DNA from: JAZGEG01 sp964346665
Lineage (GTDB): Archaea; Aenigmatarchaeota; Aenigmatarchaeia; QMZP01; QMZT01
Reading direction: 5' to 3'
NCBI GenBank assembly: GCA_964346665.1
Contig: CAYFVC010000060.1
Location: 1-6,779, forward strand
DNA: 6,779 nucleotides
Position 1 is the stretch's first letter. Each line of letters begins with the position of its first letter. This document shows positions 6,179-6,779 of this stretch, piece after piece. Under the pieces are notes generated by a model. That model did not search any database. It was not told the origin of the DNA and saw nothing but the letters and a program-made list of their open reading frames with translations. The translations under genes and the position numbers were made by a program.

Positions 6179-6709
6179 ATGATAATAACAGGAGACTATA
6201 TCAGGAAGTTACGAATGGAAAGAGGACTTTCGCAAACAGAACTAGCGAGGCTAGCAGGAATCTCTCAGGCACACATAGCGAAGATAGAGAACGAAAAAGT
6301 TGATCCGAGGCTTTCCACGATGAATAAGATACTCCTTATTCTCTCAAAAAGGGAAAAGATCGTGAAGTGTTCGGAAGTTATGAGCAGAGTGATGTCGGTC
6401 AAGCCGGAAACGTCCGTGAAGAAAATAATAGCCATCATGAAATCATCCGGTTTCTCCCAGCTGCCTGTTATCGAGAGGGGAAGGCAGATAGGCATGATAA
6501 GCGAGGAGACCTTACTCCACAACATGGACAAGAACCTCGATCGTTTGGAGGCGAAAGACATTCTGGACAAGCCTTTCCCGGTTGTTGACTCCGGAGACAC
6601 GATAGACATACTCCCCCCTCTTTTGGACATACACCCTGCTGTTCTGGTTTCGGAAAAGGGAAAAATTAGGGGGATAATCACGAAATCCGATCTGCTTGGA
6701 ATGGGCTAG
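6179..6709 (+). CDS. XRE-type HTH regulator with paired C-terminal CBS domains
   Basis: A predicted cytoplasmic DNA-binding regulator of 176 residues. Residues about 7-54 form a Cro/C1-type helix-turn-helix (LRMERGLSQTELARLAGISQ, then AHIAKIENEKVDP), with the recognition helix near 29-38. Two CBS motifs follow, about 64-118 (GFSQLPVIERGRQIGMIS) and 125-175 (HPAVLVSEKGKIRGIITKSDLL). This order matches the archaeal 'predicted transcriptional regulator with C-terminal CBS domains' group (COG3620 as I recall it). Paired CBS domains form a Bateman module that typically binds adenosyl compounds such as AMP, ATP or SAM. An alternative ATG at 6171 hits a stop after three codons, so 6179 is the start; the preceding GATGGGA is at best a weak ribosome site. 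Being divergent from metK with a shared palindrome, it may autoregulate and control metK; the ligand and target are inferences. Confidence 0.92.
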   Translation: MIITGDYIRKLRMERGLSQTELARLAGISQAHIAKIENEKVDPRLSTMNKILLILSKREKIVKCSEVMSRVMSVKPETSVKKIIAIMKSSGFSQLPVIERGRQIGMISEETLLHNMDKNLDRLEAKDILDKPFPVVDSGDTIDILPPLLDIHPAVLVSEKGKIRGIITKSDLLGMG

Positions 6710-6727
6710 AAGTTTTTAAACTCTTTA

Positions 6728-6779
6728 TGTGTATATATAGCGCAGGAAAGACGAAGGTATATCTATCGTTTGACGTATA
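6728..6779 (+). CDS. Possible 5' end of a further gene (partial, off the right edge)
   Basis: From the ATG at 6728, 17 codons are open to the edge and read MCIYSAGKTKVYLSFDV. The last part (KVYLSFDV) looks like a real beta strand ending in an acidic residue, as seen near the N-terminus of several enzyme families, but it is too short to assign. A TATA-like element lies inside the frame, no TATA box sits at the right distance upstream of this ATG, and no ribosome site is visible, so the real gene could start further right or not exist. Confidence 0.2.
6732..6739 (+). promoter_or_regulatory. TATA-like element near the right edge
   Basis: TATATATA follows the HTH-CBS stop by about 22 bases. It would place a transcription start near 6762 and so could serve a gene beyond the window. 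The spacer before it contains a small dyad AGTTT-TT-AAACT, which could belong to the end of the HTH-CBS transcript. The assignment rests on base composition and position only. Confidence 0.3.

Overview
The window looks archaeal, probably from an uncultivated small-genome (DPANN-like) lineage; this placement is inference. The evidence is an archaeal-length type II methionine aminopeptidase whose ATG lies about 20-27 bases below a TATA box, as in leaderless archaeal transcripts, an XRE-HTH protein with two CBS domains of a type common in archaea, AT-rich TATA-like promoters, and no bacterial -35/-10 pairs.

Layout: positions 1-3803 (minus strand) are a single open reading frame with no stop codon before the left edge, so it is easy to miss as a closed ORF. 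It encodes at least 1267 residues: a short basic cytoplasmic module, one transmembrane anchor, a sequon-rich beta-type region, three MopE-like Asp/Cys metal-binding repeats, an I9-like prodomain, a subtilisin (S8) domain with an intact Asp/His/Asn/Ser set, and a tail of more than 400 residues that is about 18% cysteine and contains a recent 165-bp tandem duplication. Positions 3897-4793 (minus) are map and 4922-6082 (minus) are metK. Positions 6179-6709 (plus) are a divergently transcribed HTH-CBS regulator. The last 70 bases hold a TATA-like element and perhaps the start of another gene.

How they fit: map releases methionine from nascent proteins and metK turns methionine and ATP into S-adenosylmethionine, so the two are linked through methionine. 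The HTH-CBS gene shares a 96-bp intergenic region with metK that contains a perfect 5-3-5 palindrome next to the metK TATA box. CBS pairs commonly bind adenosyl ligands, so a local SAM- or nucleotide-responsive switch is a plausible but untested idea. The surface protease has its own candidate promoter and no evident metabolic link to the others. Its domain order (anchor and metal-binding repeats before the prodomain, protease and Cys-rich tail after it) suggests that prodomain processing could release the active part from the membrane. No stretch longer than 130 bases lacks a gene.
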